Notes under the pieces: generated by a model
What the model was told of the DNA's origin: nothing
Database searches by the model: none
What the model saw: the letters and a program-made list of their open reading frames with translations, nothing else
Shown: positions 33,528 through 42,435 of the stretch, piece by piece
Layout of the letters: each line of letters opens with the position of its first letter
Position numbering within the stretch: the first letter of the stretch is position 1
Position numbers and translations under genes: made by a program
NCBI GenBank assembly: GCA_023398165.1
Contig: JAEWSQ010000011.1
Span: 1 to 64,000, forward strand
Reading direction: 5' to 3'
Source of the DNA: Spirochaetota bacterium
GTDB taxonomy: Bacteria; Spirochaetota; Spirochaetia; Treponematales; Treponemataceae
DNA: 64,000 bases

Positions 33528-33556
33528 AAAATTGCTGCCGTATACTATCTTCAAAG
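33528..33556 (+). promoter_or_regulatory. Promoter for the VOC-pabBC genes
   Basis: TTGCAC (33528-33533), 17-nt spacer, TATACT (33551-33556), followed by GGGAG before the ATG at 33572. Both hexamers match sigma70 consensus well, so transcription of the glyoxalase-fold gene and pabBC is probably separate from aroA. Confidence 0.65.
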
Positions 33557-33571
33557 TACCGGGAGATACCT

Positions 33572-33985
33572 ATGTTAAGAATGATTCATCATATTTGTAT
33601 AGACACAGACTGTTACAAGCAGAGCATCGATTTTTATGCTTCAGTCATGGGTTTTACGGTGGTTTATGAGGACATGGATCAGGAAAACAGAACATATAAC
33701 TCCTGGCTTAAAAAAAACGATATTTTAATTGAAATTCAAACTCCAAAACACAATGATAAAGTACTTCCGTCCGGAAACGGGTCAATTCTTACCGGTTTAA
33801 ATCATGTATGTTTTCTTGTAGATAATATTGATCTCGAAGTTTCTCTCATAAGGCAGAGAGGATGGGATAAATTCAATACAAAAGAGGGAGAAGTTGTGTA
33901 TTTAGTCGACAACGCCAAGGTTTGCAAGGTTATTGCCCCCGAGGGTACGGTTATTGAACTGCGGGAACAGAATATCTGTTTTTAA
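33572..33985 (+). CDS. VOC-superfamily (glyoxalase-fold) protein
   Basis: A 137-residue two-repeat beta-alpha-beta-beta-beta protein. MIHHICIDTDCYKQSIDFYA begins repeat one with His near the start, and LTGLNHVCFLVDNIDLEVSL starts repeat two with a second His. Glu residues in ILIEIQTP and GTVIELRE can complete a metal site as in glyoxalase I or methylmalonyl-CoA epimerase. No substrate is evident. It starts after GGGAG and is followed by pabBC after 10 nt. Confidence 0.75.
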   Translation: MLRMIHHICIDTDCYKQSIDFYASVMGFTVVYEDMDQENRTYNSWLKKNDILIEIQTPKHNDKVLPSGNGSILTGLNHVCFLVDNIDLEVSLIRQRGWDKFNTKEGEVVYLVDNAKVCKVIAPEGTVIELREQNICF

Positions 33986-33995
33986 AGGGTAACGG

Positions 33996-35744
33996 ATGAG
34001 AAGTCTCCGCTATAATAAAGAAACCGATACCTGGCAGTGTTTTACGAATCCTGTTATCGTGAAAAAAGCATTTTCGTATGGCGAAGTTACGAACATTACT
34101 AAAGAAATAGAAACAATTTGTCATGAAAAATCTTTATTTGCACTGCTTCTATTACATTACGAAGCAGCGCCTGCCTTTGATTCTCTGCTTACGGTAAAAA
34201 ATACGAAGCAGGTTCTTGCGTCTATTGCTTATTATGAAACATACGAGGAATTAACCCCTGAAAGCTTCTATGCATTGGGGCAGAAGAAGTATTGTATGTC
34301 CCCGGTTAATTTCATGACTGAGGATGAATATGAAAAATCATTTTACGCAATAAAGGCGCAAATAAAATCCGGCAACACGTATCAGATAAACTATACCTTT
34401 CCCTTCACTTCTTTTTTTGACGGCTGTCTTCTGTCATGGTTTATAGACGCAGTAAGAAGAAATCCAAGCCCCTATGCTTTTTATCATGAAGATGAAAACA
34501 CTGCAGTCTGTTCATTTTCTCCCGAGCTGTTTTTCACACGGCAAAGAAAAGAAACACATTACGAGCTTGTTTTTAAACCGATGAAAGGCACAATCAAAAG
34601 AAGAGAAGGGTATGAAGCTGAAGATGCCCGTACTCTTTCACAAAGCCCTAAAAACAGGGCTGAAAATCTGATGATTACCGATATGGTCCGTAATGATGTA
34701 TCCAAGACTGCATTAACGGGAACGGTAACTGTCCCAAGATTATATGAAACAGAAATCTATACATCTGTAATTCAAATGACTTCAACAATACATGCTGTAT
34801 CAGACGCATCATTATATGACACTCTGTGTGCTGTGTATCCTTGCGCATCAATAACAGGCGCTCCTAAGATACAAAGTATGAAAATAATTAATGAACTGGA
34901 AAAAACCGAACGGGGGGTGTATACTGGAGCTATAGGGTATGTCGATAAAAACGGCAATGCAGTGTTCAGTATTCCAATTCGGACCGCCTTCTTGAGTAAA
35001 GAATCAAATCTCCTTACCTATGGAGTTGGGAGCGGAATAGTGTGGGATTCACAAAGTAATGATGAGTATGAAGAATGCAGAAACAAGGCCTCTGTTTTAA
35101 AAGCTGAAAACGACAGCAGTTTTTATGTTTTTGACTCAATGCTGCTGGAAGAAGGGGTGTTATTTCTTTTAGATAAGCACCGTAAACGTCTTGAGAAGGC
35201 TGTCTCTTTTTTTTATAACAAAAATCCAGATTCATTGCGGGATCTTTTTGAAGCCATCGAAAGACACTTGATCAGTCTTTCTCAAAAGCACCCGGAGGGT
35301 TCTTATAAGATTAGAACAAGCATCACGAAAGATTTAGTGCATACGGTTACTTCAGAGGTGATAAGCACCGCCGAACATACTCTTAAACTTGCTGTTATGA
35401 AAGATACGGTATACACAAAGACCCCGTTTTTCACCTTCAAAACATCATATAGAAATGCATACAGCGGTATTAAAAATCAATATCCGTATGCTGATGATGT
35501 ACTTCTAATAAATGAAAACGGAGAGGCAACAGAAACAACACGGGGAAACATACTGATACAAACTCCTGAAGGGTTGTTCACACCCTGTGAAAGCTCAGGG
35601 CTGCTTGCGGGTACGTACAGAGAATTCTTGTTGGAATCGGGGCAGTGCACTGAGAAAATACTATATGAAAAAGATATACGTGAAGCTCAGCAGGTTTGGA
35701 TGATAAATTCAGTCCGAAGGAAGGTGTTATGTACAATACTGTAG
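33996..35744 (+). CDS. pabBC: Aminodeoxychorismate synthase component I / aminodeoxychorismate lyase fusion
   Basis: A 582-residue bifunctional protein for p-aminobenzoate, a folate precursor. Residues 1-355 are PabB-like chorismate-binding: YQINYTFPFTSFF, FKPMKGTIKRREGYE, ENLMITDMVRNDVSK, YPCASITGAPKIQSMKIINE and YEECRNKASVL. Residues about 365-582 resemble PabC, a PLP enzyme of the branched-chain aminotransferase fold: FDSMLLEEGVLFLLDKHRKR, NENGEATETTRGNIL and LLAGTYREFLLE. The usual PIKGT is PMKGT here, but ITGAPK supports PabB over anthranilate synthase. The glutamine amidotransferase PabA is not nearby. The 3' end overlaps the next gene by 16 nt. Confidence 0.85.
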   Translation: MRSLRYNKETDTWQCFTNPVIVKKAFSYGEVTNITKEIETICHEKSLFALLLLHYEAAPAFDSLLTVKNTKQVLASIAYYETYEELTPESFYALGQKKYCMSPVNFMTEDEYEKSFYAIKAQIKSGNTYQINYTFPFTSFFDGCLLSWFIDAVRRNPSPYAFYHEDENTAVCSFSPELFFTRQRKETHYELVFKPMKGTIKRREGYEAEDARTLSQSPKNRAENLMITDMVRNDVSKTALTGTVTVPRLYETEIYTSVIQMTSTIHAVSDASLYDTLCAVYPCASITGAPKIQSMKIINELEKTERGVYTGAIGYVDKNGNAVFSIPIRTAFLSKESNLLTYGVGSGIVWDSQSNDEYEECRNKASVLKAENDSSFYVFDSMLLEEGVLFLLDKHRKRLEKAVSFFYNKNPDSLRDLFEAIERHLISLSQKHPEGSYKIRTSITKDLVHTVTSEVISTAEHTLKLAVMKDTVYTKTPFFTFKTSYRNAYSGIKNQYPYADDVLLINENGEATETTRGNILIQTPEGLFTPCESSGLLAGTYREFLLESGQCTEKILYEKDIREAQQVWMINSVRRKVLCTIL

Positions 35745-38350
35745 GATTCAGCATAAAGAAAACTGACGGATTTAATGAAAGAGTTTCAAGCGGTATTCAA
35801 GGACTGGATAAAACAGTTGATTCCATCAGGCTCGGCGACAATGTAGTATTTCAGGTTGAAAACATAGAAGAGTATCAGTTTCTTGCGCGCTGTTTTGCAC
35901 AGTCATGCATCAACGATAAGAGGAGAACCGTTTATATACGATTTGCTCCTCACGAAGCGATTCTGGGGGAACAGGAAGGCTTAACGGTATATAACCTTGA
36001 TCCCTCAAACGGGTTTGAAAATTTTACAACAGAACTTCACCGCATTATTGCACAGGAAGGAAGTTCGGTCATGTATGTGTTTGACTGCCTTTCACAGCTT
36101 CAAAGCGTATGGGCCGCCGATTTAATGATGGGAAACTTTTTTGCGGTGACCTGTCCCTTTCTCTACGAGCTCGATACTGTTGCATGGTTCTGCATACTCC
36201 GGAATACTCACAACTATGCGACTATTGCCCGAATACGCGATACAACACAGCTGCTTATAGATTTGTACCCGGATACTGATTATTTATACATACATCCGGT
36301 TAAAGTTTGGAAACGCTATTCACCGGTTATGTTTTTCCCCCACCGTCTTGAGTATAAAAATATGAGCGTAACCGCTGTTACAGACGGAATCGCAGTATCC
36401 CGTTTTTATGAACTGGCCGGAAGAATAAGCGCTGATGACCAAAGTAGAAATTTTGACAGTTTTGAAAGGTTCTTTCTTGATATTAAAAAATTCAGGGATG
36501 ACGATACTGATGCAATGAAGAAAATAACCGAACGGCTTGTGGGCGTCAATCCCCGCTTCTTTTCACTCATAAGCACACAGTATACCGTAAGCGGATTATT
36601 GGAAATAAAAGACAGACTTATTGGTTCGGGAAAAATCGGAGGCAAGGCAATCGGAATGCTTCTTGCACGCCGTATACTGAAAAACTCAATGCCAGACAAA
36701 GTGTATCTATTAGAACCGCATGACTCTTTTTTTATAGGTTCGGATGTTTTTTACACCTATCTTGTACACAATAATTTATGGAAACTCCGGGTACTTCAAA
36801 AAACACATACCGGATACTTTGAAAAAGCCAGGGAACTTAAAAATGGAATTCTACACGGATTTTTCCCGGAAACCATCAGGGAACAATTTATGAGAACTCT
36901 CGAGTATTACGGTCAGTCTCCCGTCATTGTACGTTCAAGCAGTTTGCTGGAAGACAGTTTCGGCAATGCTTTCGCAGGAAAATATGAATCTGTTTTTTGT
37001 GTAAATACCGGAAGCCCTGAGGAACGGCTGAAGAATTTTGAAAAGGCAGTTCTTACAGTGTATGCAAGCACAATGGATGAGTCAGCTCTTATGTATAGGA
37101 GAGAGAGGGGTTTGGAAGATGAGGATGAACAGATGGCTGTTCTTGTGCAACGTGTATCGGGATCTCTTCGACATACATATTTTTTCCCGGATACGGCCGG
37201 GGTCGGTTACTCATATAATATGTGGAAGTGGCATTCCGATATTCAAAGAAAAGATGGAATGATCCGTCTCGTAGCAGGATTGGGAACAAGTGCGGTTGAC
37301 AGAAGAGCAAGCGGATATCCACGACTCATAGCCCTCAAGCACCCTCATATACCTCCATCTCAGGGAGAGGATAAAAGCCTTTACAGTCAAAAAGTAATAG
37401 ATGTTTTAAATCTTGAAAAAAAAGAATTTGAAACAGTTTCGATTGAAACAATTCTGCCGTATTTTCCCTCATATTTAGAAAAACTGATAATGGAACGAAA
37501 TAGGGAAATTGAGATGAAGCTTGCTGAAAAAGGCATAGAAAGAAGTGTTTCAGATGCAACCTGCGGAGGAGCAGCGCAAAATAATGAGTTTATAACATTT
37601 TGTTATACAATCCTGAAAACACTCGAAACGGTCTATTCATGTCCGGTTGATATTGAATTTACTGCTAACTGGAATGATAAGAACGAGTTTGTGCTGAACC
37701 TGCTGCAGTGCAGACCTCTTCAGACTATCCGCGACGAGACTTCTGTACAAACCTTAAGCCGTACTGAAGCTGCGATGAGAGCACAAGAAATTTTTTTCAA
37801 TTTAACGGAAAACGTTATGGGCCCGCAAATGGATATTACGATCGATTTAATTATCGTAATTGATTCAAAGGAATACTATGAAATGAAATGGAAAGAAAAA
37901 CCTGAAGCAGCCCGGCTCATAAACAGCGTTAACTCATACTGCCGCGGGAAAAAATTACAAGCAATGCTTATAGCACCGGGCAGACTGGGAACAAGTTCGT
38001 GTGAATTAGGTGTTCCTGTAAGTTTTGCAGATATAAACAGTTTTAAAATACTATGTGAGATGGAAGACAGTACATACGGGTATCAGAGCGAACTTTCATT
38101 CGGCAGCCACTTTTTTCAGGACCTTGTGGAAAATAATATTTACTACGCAGCTTTAAAAGAAAAGAGCCTCAAATCCGGTTTTTTATCAGGGTACGTTAAT
38201 ACAGCTGCCATTATTACCATACCGGAAGAGTATAAAAACCTTATAAGAATTTACGAACCTGAAGCAGTTCGTTTTATATCATATACTGAGGAAGGTTCCT
38301 GCATCTGCTATTCAAATTCTTCAGACTTACCGGTGAAAAACGGCACATAA
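35729..38350 (+). CDS. PEP-synthase-like ATP-grasp protein with a KaiC-like N-terminal domain
   Basis: An 873-residue protein. Residues 10-215 resemble a RAD55/KaiC RecA fold: RVSSGIQGLDKTVDSIRLGD then a hhhhD-type strand (VMYVFDCLSQLQSVWA), but no Walker A Lys is seen, so it may not hydrolyse ATP. Residues about 300-690 are the PPDK N-terminal ATP-binding domain: GKIGGKAIGMLLARRIL, PVIVRSSSLLEDSFGNAFAG, RLVAGLGTSAVDRRASGYP and NLLQCRPLQ. The phospho-histidine and PEP-binding domains of PEP synthase are missing; about 180 unique residues end the protein. Its job is unknown, perhaps phosphotransfer to a partner. ATG at 35729 has GAAGGAAGG upstream and overlaps pabBC by 16 nt. Confidence 0.7.
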   Translation: MYNTVGFSIKKTDGFNERVSSGIQGLDKTVDSIRLGDNVVFQVENIEEYQFLARCFAQSCINDKRRTVYIRFAPHEAILGEQEGLTVYNLDPSNGFENFTTELHRIIAQEGSSVMYVFDCLSQLQSVWAADLMMGNFFAVTCPFLYELDTVAWFCILRNTHNYATIARIRDTTQLLIDLYPDTDYLYIHPVKVWKRYSPVMFFPHRLEYKNMSVTAVTDGIAVSRFYELAGRISADDQSRNFDSFERFFLDIKKFRDDDTDAMKKITERLVGVNPRFFSLISTQYTVSGLLEIKDRLIGSGKIGGKAIGMLLARRILKNSMPDKVYLLEPHDSFFIGSDVFYTYLVHNNLWKLRVLQKTHTGYFEKARELKNGILHGFFPETIREQFMRTLEYYGQSPVIVRSSSLLEDSFGNAFAGKYESVFCVNTGSPEERLKNFEKAVLTVYASTMDESALMYRRERGLEDEDEQMAVLVQRVSGSLRHTYFFPDTAGVGYSYNMWKWHSDIQRKDGMIRLVAGLGTSAVDRRASGYPRLIALKHPHIPPSQGEDKSLYSQKVIDVLNLEKKEFETVSIETILPYFPSYLEKLIMERNREIEMKLAEKGIERSVSDATCGGAAQNNEFITFCYTILKTLETVYSCPVDIEFTANWNDKNEFVLNLLQCRPLQTIRDETSVQTLSRTEAAMRAQEIFFNLTENVMGPQMDITIDLIIVIDSKEYYEMKWKEKPEAARLINSVNSYCRGKKLQAMLIAPGRLGTSSCELGVPVSFADINSFKILCEMEDSTYGYQSELSFGSHFFQDLVENNIYYAALKEKSLKSGFLSGYVNTAAIITIPEEYKNLIRIYEPEAVRFISYTEEGSCICYSNSSDLPVKNGT

Positions 38351-38721
38351 TTCATATCTTCTTTCATAATATGATTGGTAACCCAGTCAATCAGGAAGCT
38401 GAGTGTAGTAACGCTCAGTGCGAGATCTCCTGCTTCCTGTTTTTGCAGAAGATCATGAATCTGCTTTGTTAAATCAGCATGAGATTGTTTGTGTGAACGA
38501 GAGTCAGGGTATGAAAACTTTTCGAAGGCTTTTTCTTCGTTTTTAAAATGATAATCAGTATATTCTACCAAATCTTTAAGGATTCTGGAAATAACTTTTC
38601 CTGCTTCTCTATTTCGCATTGCAGAATGCAGTTCATTGACAAAGGATAAGAGCTTCTTATGCTGAATATCAATGCTGTCGATGCCTGTTTTTAATGAATC
38701 CGACCAGGTAAATAATTCCAT
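38308..38721 (-). CDS. Bacteriohemerythrin
   Basis: A 137-residue four-helix bundle that binds O2 at a di-iron site. The ligands appear in order: His in SIDIQHKKLLSFVN, His and Glu in YTDYHFKNEEKAFEKFSYPD, His in RSHKQSHADLTKQI, then His and Asp in VTNHIMKEDMNYVPFF. It probably stores, carries or senses oxygen. AAGGAG precedes the ATG. Its last 43 nt overlap the end of the convergent ATP-grasp gene, so the C-terminal residues are encoded on both strands. An O2-binding protein fits the Rieske oxygenase elsewhere in the window. Confidence 0.9.
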   Translation of the reverse strand: MELFTWSDSLKTGIDSIDIQHKKLLSFVNELHSAMRNREAGKVISRILKDLVEYTDYHFKNEEKAFEKFSYPDSRSHKQSHADLTKQIHDLLQKQEAGDLALSVTTLSFLIDWVTNHIMKEDMNYVPFFTGKSEEFE

Positions 38722-38810
38722 GAAAACTCCTTAGCAGTATAACTGAATACAAGAATAATACAGCTTCCGCATACAGTCAAGATTAGAAGATATGAAAAAC
38801 TATTAATACC

Positions 38811-38840
38811 TTGACCTGTTTGCATAGTGAAGTGTAGTAT
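38811..38840 (+). promoter_or_regulatory. ABC exporter promoter placed for a leaderless start
   Basis: TTGACC (38811-38816), 18-nt spacer, TAGTAT (38835-38840). Seven bases separate the -10 from the ATG at 38848, and no ribosome-binding sequence is present, so transcription is expected to begin at or within a base of the start codon. Confidence 0.6.
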
Positions 38841-38847
38841 TATACAT

Positions 38848-39825
38848 ATGCCTTTAATAGAAACAAAAAACCTGACAAAAACGTATAAACGCTACAAAAA
38901 AGCTGAAGGATTAAAGGGAAGCCTTGCAGGACTTTTTAAAAGAGAGTATGAGACAAAAAATGCTGTAGACTCATTCAGCGTATCAATTGATAAGGGTGAA
39001 TTTACAGGTCTCATAGGTCCCAACGGCGCCGGAAAAACTACGCTCATAAAAATGCTTACCGGTATTATAGCACCTACATCAGGAATAGTATCTGTTCTTG
39101 GTTATTATCCGAACAAACTTGAAAACGCGTTTAAAAAACAGTATGCAGTAGTTATGGGACAAAAGAGTCAGCTTTTTTTTGAACTTACGGCAAATGACAC
39201 GCTTTCATTGTTTAAAGAAATTTACGATATTCCGAAACCTGAATTTACAAAAAGCAGAGATTATTTTATTGAACTTTTCAGAATTAAAGAACTCATGGAT
39301 GTACAGGTAAGAAATTTGTCTCTTGGAGAAAGAATGAAGATGGAACTTGTTACTGCTCTTATTCATAATCCGCAGGTTCTCTTTTTAGATGAACCCACGA
39401 TAGGACTTGACGCAATAGCAGTAAAGCAGATACGCGGATTCTTACATGACGTGAATGAAGACAAGGGGACAACCATTGTTCTCACATCACATTACATGGA
39501 AGATATAAAACAGCTTTGCAAACGCTCAATTGTAATAAACAAGGGAATGAAAATTTTTGACGGTACAACAGAAGAACTGTTCAATACATATCAGAAATAC
39601 AAAATAATACACATTAGTTTTACTGATAAAACAATTCTCCGCATGGAAGACAGTCATTTAAAAGACTCCTCTGTGATAGACAGGGGAGAGTATAAAACAT
39701 CACTGCAGGTTCCCAAAAACTCTTCATCAAAAATTCTCGACTACCTTTTTAAATCCTATTCCATTCAAGATATTACTCTCGAGGAAGAAGATATTGGAAA
39801 TGTTGTAGAGCGGATGTATTCATAG
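38848..39825 (+). CDS. ABC transporter ATP-binding protein (ABC-2 exporter type)
   Basis: A 325-residue nucleotide-binding subunit. Walker A is LIGPNGAGKTTLIKML, the Q-loop is AVVMGQKSQLFFELT, the signature NLSLGERMKMEL, Walker B QVLFLDEPTIGLDA, and the switch His TSHYMED. The N-terminal GLKGSLAGLFKREYETKNAV and the extra C-terminal domain of about 80 residues mark the COG4586 group. It pairs with the two permeases just downstream. An in-frame GTG at 38827 lies inside the promoter, so ATG at 38848 is preferred. The transported molecule is unknown. Confidence 0.88.
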   Translation: MPLIETKNLTKTYKRYKKAEGLKGSLAGLFKREYETKNAVDSFSVSIDKGEFTGLIGPNGAGKTTLIKMLTGIIAPTSGIVSVLGYYPNKLENAFKKQYAVVMGQKSQLFFELTANDTLSLFKEIYDIPKPEFTKSRDYFIELFRIKELMDVQVRNLSLGERMKMELVTALIHNPQVLFLDEPTIGLDAIAVKQIRGFLHDVNEDKGTTIVLTSHYMEDIKQLCKRSIVINKGMKIFDGTTEELFNTYQKYKIIHISFTDKTILRMEDSHLKDSSVIDRGEYKTSLQVPKNSSSKILDYLFKSYSIQDITLEEEDIGNVVERMYS

Positions 39826-39826
39826 T

Positions 39827-40621
39827 ATGAAGAAGTATCTTGAACTCATAAAAATAAACCTTAAGACTCAGCTTATCTGGAGAACAGATGCGTTTTTCAG
39901 CATTATAAGTGTGAGTGCTAGAATGCTTTTTGCGTATTTATTATGGGGTATTATTTTTGAAGGAAAAGATGACATTGCCGGGTTTTCTTACAATATGATG
40001 ATTTCGTACTATGTTCTTAACTCTTTTATTTCATCGATGGAAATGTCATCGCAAATAAGCTATGAAATGGATGATAAAATACGAAACGGCAGTTTTTCAA
40101 AATACATGGTCATTCCTGTGAAAATTCAATCCTATTTTTTATGTCAGACAATCGGAAAAATGCTTTTTTATTTCATTTTTACATGTATTGCTTCATTTGT
40201 GTGGATTTTTATTTTTAAACTGGATTTTGTATTTACTAAAAATATTTTCACTATTGTATCTGCTGTAAGTATTTTATTATCAGGCTGGTATTTTATGCAC
40301 CAGTTTCATTATTTTCTTGGACTATTAACTTTTAAATTTAAGAATATCTTTATCTTTTTGATGATTAAGGATAATCTTTTTGCACTTATAAGCGGCTCCG
40401 TAATACCTCTTATTCTGCTCCCGGATGCATTCCTTTCTGTTTTTAGATTTTTTCCCTTTTACTATATATCCTATTTACCTGCAATGCTTTTTCTCGGCCG
40501 CAATACCGAAGAAATTCCATTTGCTTTTATTATTATGTTTGTATGGATACTATTTTTTGCCTTTTTAAATCCTGCAACATATACCTATTATAGAACCAAA
40601 TTTGAGGGAGCCGGAATTTGA
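39827..40621 (+). CDS. ABC-2 type permease subunit
   Basis: A 264-residue integral membrane protein with six helices: one set near DAFFSIISVSARMLFAYLLW, then IGKMLFYFIFTCIASFVWIF, IFTIVSAVSILLSGWYFM and FAFIIMFVWILFFAFLNP at the end. YEMDDKIRNGSFSKYMVIPV resembles the COG4587 permease family found with COG4586 ATPases. It starts 1 nt after the ATPase stop and overlaps the next permease by one base, forming one transcript. Two different permeases probably make a heterodimer. Confidence 0.8.
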   Translation: MKKYLELIKINLKTQLIWRTDAFFSIISVSARMLFAYLLWGIIFEGKDDIAGFSYNMMISYYVLNSFISSMEMSSQISYEMDDKIRNGSFSKYMVIPVKIQSYFLCQTIGKMLFYFIFTCIASFVWIFIFKLDFVFTKNIFTIVSAVSILLSGWYFMHQFHYFLGLLTFKFKNIFIFLMIKDNLFALISGSVIPLILLPDAFLSVFRFFPFYYISYLPAMLFLGRNTEEIPFAFIIMFVWILFFAFLNPATYTYYRTKFEGAGI

Positions 40622-41424
40622 TGAAGATAAGTCTGCCAAAAAATGTCAGGATCTTTTTTATGCTCTTTAAACTGAGATTTGCACGCTTAACTGAATTCCG
40701 CCTGAGTTTTTTCGGGCCGTTTTTCATTGATTCAAGTTTATTTATAGTTCAAGTGTTAATTTTTAAAACAATATATGCAAATGTGGATTCTATAGGCGGC
40801 TGGGCTCAGGGGCAGATGCTCATTTTCATAGGAACTTTTTCTCTCATTAATGCTTTAAATATGATTCTATATTTTTTCGGTGTTATAACCATTCCCGAAA
40901 AAGTGAAAAACGGCAGCATGGATTTATACCTTACAAAACCGGTGAGCCCCCTGTTTAGAATAAGTTTTGAAAGTATAGATCCGGGATCACTGCCTCTTCT
41001 TTTAACCAGTTTTGTTATCATCAGCTATGGTATAACAGTAACTGGAATTGTACCGTCTCCATCTCATATGCTTCTGTATGTATATTTCATAATTCTTATG
41101 ACAGTACTCTGGTACGATATGGAAGTAATACTACGCTCCCTTTCGTTTTTTATACTATCAGTTGATAATATTACAAGAATCGAAGTGGCATGTCTGGAAT
41201 TTGCATTCACTGTTCCCGGTATAGCACTGCGTGGTTTTTTTAAGGTGCTCTTTTACTTTATTTTACCGTACGGGATAATGGCAACAATACCGGTACAGGC
41301 CTTGACAGGAGCCTTAAACCCTGGCGGTGCATTTCTATTCAGCGGTGTAGTTGCTATGTTTACACTTTTAACAGCGGTAGTCTGGAAGACAGGACTACGT
41401 CACTATAACAGCGCCTCAAGCTGA
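40621..41424 (+). CDS. Second ABC-2 type permease subunit (DUF990-like)
   Basis: A 267-residue six-helix membrane protein of the COG3694 type: VRIFFMLFKLRFARLTEFRL, WAQGQMLIFIGTFSLINALN, PEKVKNGSMDLYLTKPVSPL and LMTVLWYDMEVILRSLSFFI. The VKNGSMDLYLTKP stretch parallels IRNGSFSKYMVIP of the first permease, as expected for a heterodimer pair. ATG at 40621 shares a base with the upstream stop (TGATG); a TTG three bases earlier is an alternative start. Confidence 0.8.
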   Translation: MKISLPKNVRIFFMLFKLRFARLTEFRLSFFGPFFIDSSLFIVQVLIFKTIYANVDSIGGWAQGQMLIFIGTFSLINALNMILYFFGVITIPEKVKNGSMDLYLTKPVSPLFRISFESIDPGSLPLLLTSFVIISYGITVTGIVPSPSHMLLYVYFIILMTVLWYDMEVILRSLSFFILSVDNITRIEVACLEFAFTVPGIALRGFFKVLFYFILPYGIMATIPVQALTGALNPGGAFLFSGVVAMFTLLTAVVWKTGLRHYNSASS

Positions 41425-41459
41425 TACATTTTTTTCAAAAGATATAAGAAGGGAGTAAT

Positions 41460-42371
41460 ATGACCTTACAGCAGTTAAAATATGCAATAGGCGTTTCAAG
41501 GTATCCTTCAATTAATGAAGCTGCAAAACATTTAAATATTTCGCAGCCGAGTTTATCATTCTCAATAAAAGAACTCGAAAAAGAAATAGGCATCAGCATA
41601 TTTTCAAGAAACAGCAAGGGTATGTTTGTTACGAGGGAAGGGGAAGAGTTCTTAGGCTACGTACGCCAGCTCGTACAGCAGTCGGACTTAATTGAAGAAA
41701 AATACTGCAGTACAAAAAAAGCAAAGCAGAGATTCAATGTAACAACACAGCACTACTCATTTGCTGTAAATGCCTTTGTGGAGCTTATAAAAAAATACAA
41801 CATGGACGACTATGATTTTACCCTGAGGGAAACGCGAACTTTTGAAATTATACATGATGTAAGCAGTTTGAAAAGCGACATCGGCATACTGTATCTTTCA
41901 GACTTTAATGAAAAAATCTTACGCAAATTTTTAGCAGAATCGGATCTTGTTTTTGAACAGCTTTATACAGCACGTCCCCATATTTTTGTGAGTACTAATA
42001 ATCCGCTTGCAAAGAAAAAAGAAGTAAATATTGAAGATCTTGAAGATTATGTATGTCTTTCATTTGAACAGGGTGAATATAATTCACTGTATTTTTCTGA
42101 AGAATTACTAAGTACCCGTGATATAAAAAAAAGCATTAAAGTATCAGACAGAGCAACCTTGTTCAATCTTCTCATAGGACTCAATGGATACACCGTCTGC
42201 TCAGGAATTATCAGCAGGGAACTTAACGGGAGCGATATTGTATCAATCCCTCTTGCAAGCGAAGAAACAATGAGAATTGGAACAGTACTAAAAAAAAATA
42301 TGAATAGAAGCGTGCTGTGTGAAGAATACATACGGTATTTGAAACAATATATGAATACAGAAGTAAATTGA
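41460..42371 (+). CDS. LysR-family transcriptional regulator, MtaR/CmbR-like
   Basis: A 303-residue regulator. Residues 1-60 are the winged HTH (TLQQLKYAIGVSRYPSINEA, KHLNISQPSLSFSIKELEKE and IGISIFSR). The effector-binding part opens with FNVTTQHYSFAVNAFVELIK and contains DIGILYLSDFNEK and VSDRATLFNLLIGLNGYTVC, a pattern I recall from Firmicute regulators of sulfur amino-acid genes (MtaR/CmbR). This fits the MtaR-like palindrome ahead of metE, 1.6 kb away. Ligand inferred, perhaps O-acetylserine or homocysteine. GGGAG precedes the ATG. Confidence 0.75.
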   Translation: MTLQQLKYAIGVSRYPSINEAAKHLNISQPSLSFSIKELEKEIGISIFSRNSKGMFVTREGEEFLGYVRQLVQQSDLIEEKYCSTKKAKQRFNVTTQHYSFAVNAFVELIKKYNMDDYDFTLRETRTFEIIHDVSSLKSDIGILYLSDFNEKILRKFLAESDLVFEQLYTARPHIFVSTNNPLAKKKEVNIEDLEDYVCLSFEQGEYNSLYFSEELLSTRDIKKSIKVSDRATLFNLLIGLNGYTVCSGIISRELNGSDIVSIPLASEETMRIGTVLKKNMNRSVLCEEYIRYLKQYMNTEVN

Positions 42372-42388
42372 CAGCCCGCTCCTCTTCT

Positions 42389-42407
42389 GCAGAATACTTT
42401 ATTCTGC
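42389..42407. terminator. Hairpin between convergent genes
   Basis: GCAGAATA (42389-42396) and TATTCTGC (42400-42407) form a perfect 8-bp stem with a 3-base loop, located between the convergent LysR and serine-hydrolase genes. No clear T-run follows on either strand, so it is only a weak terminator candidate. Confidence 0.4.
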
Positions 42408-42435
42408 TGCATTAAGTTTATCTCTTATAAGTGTA

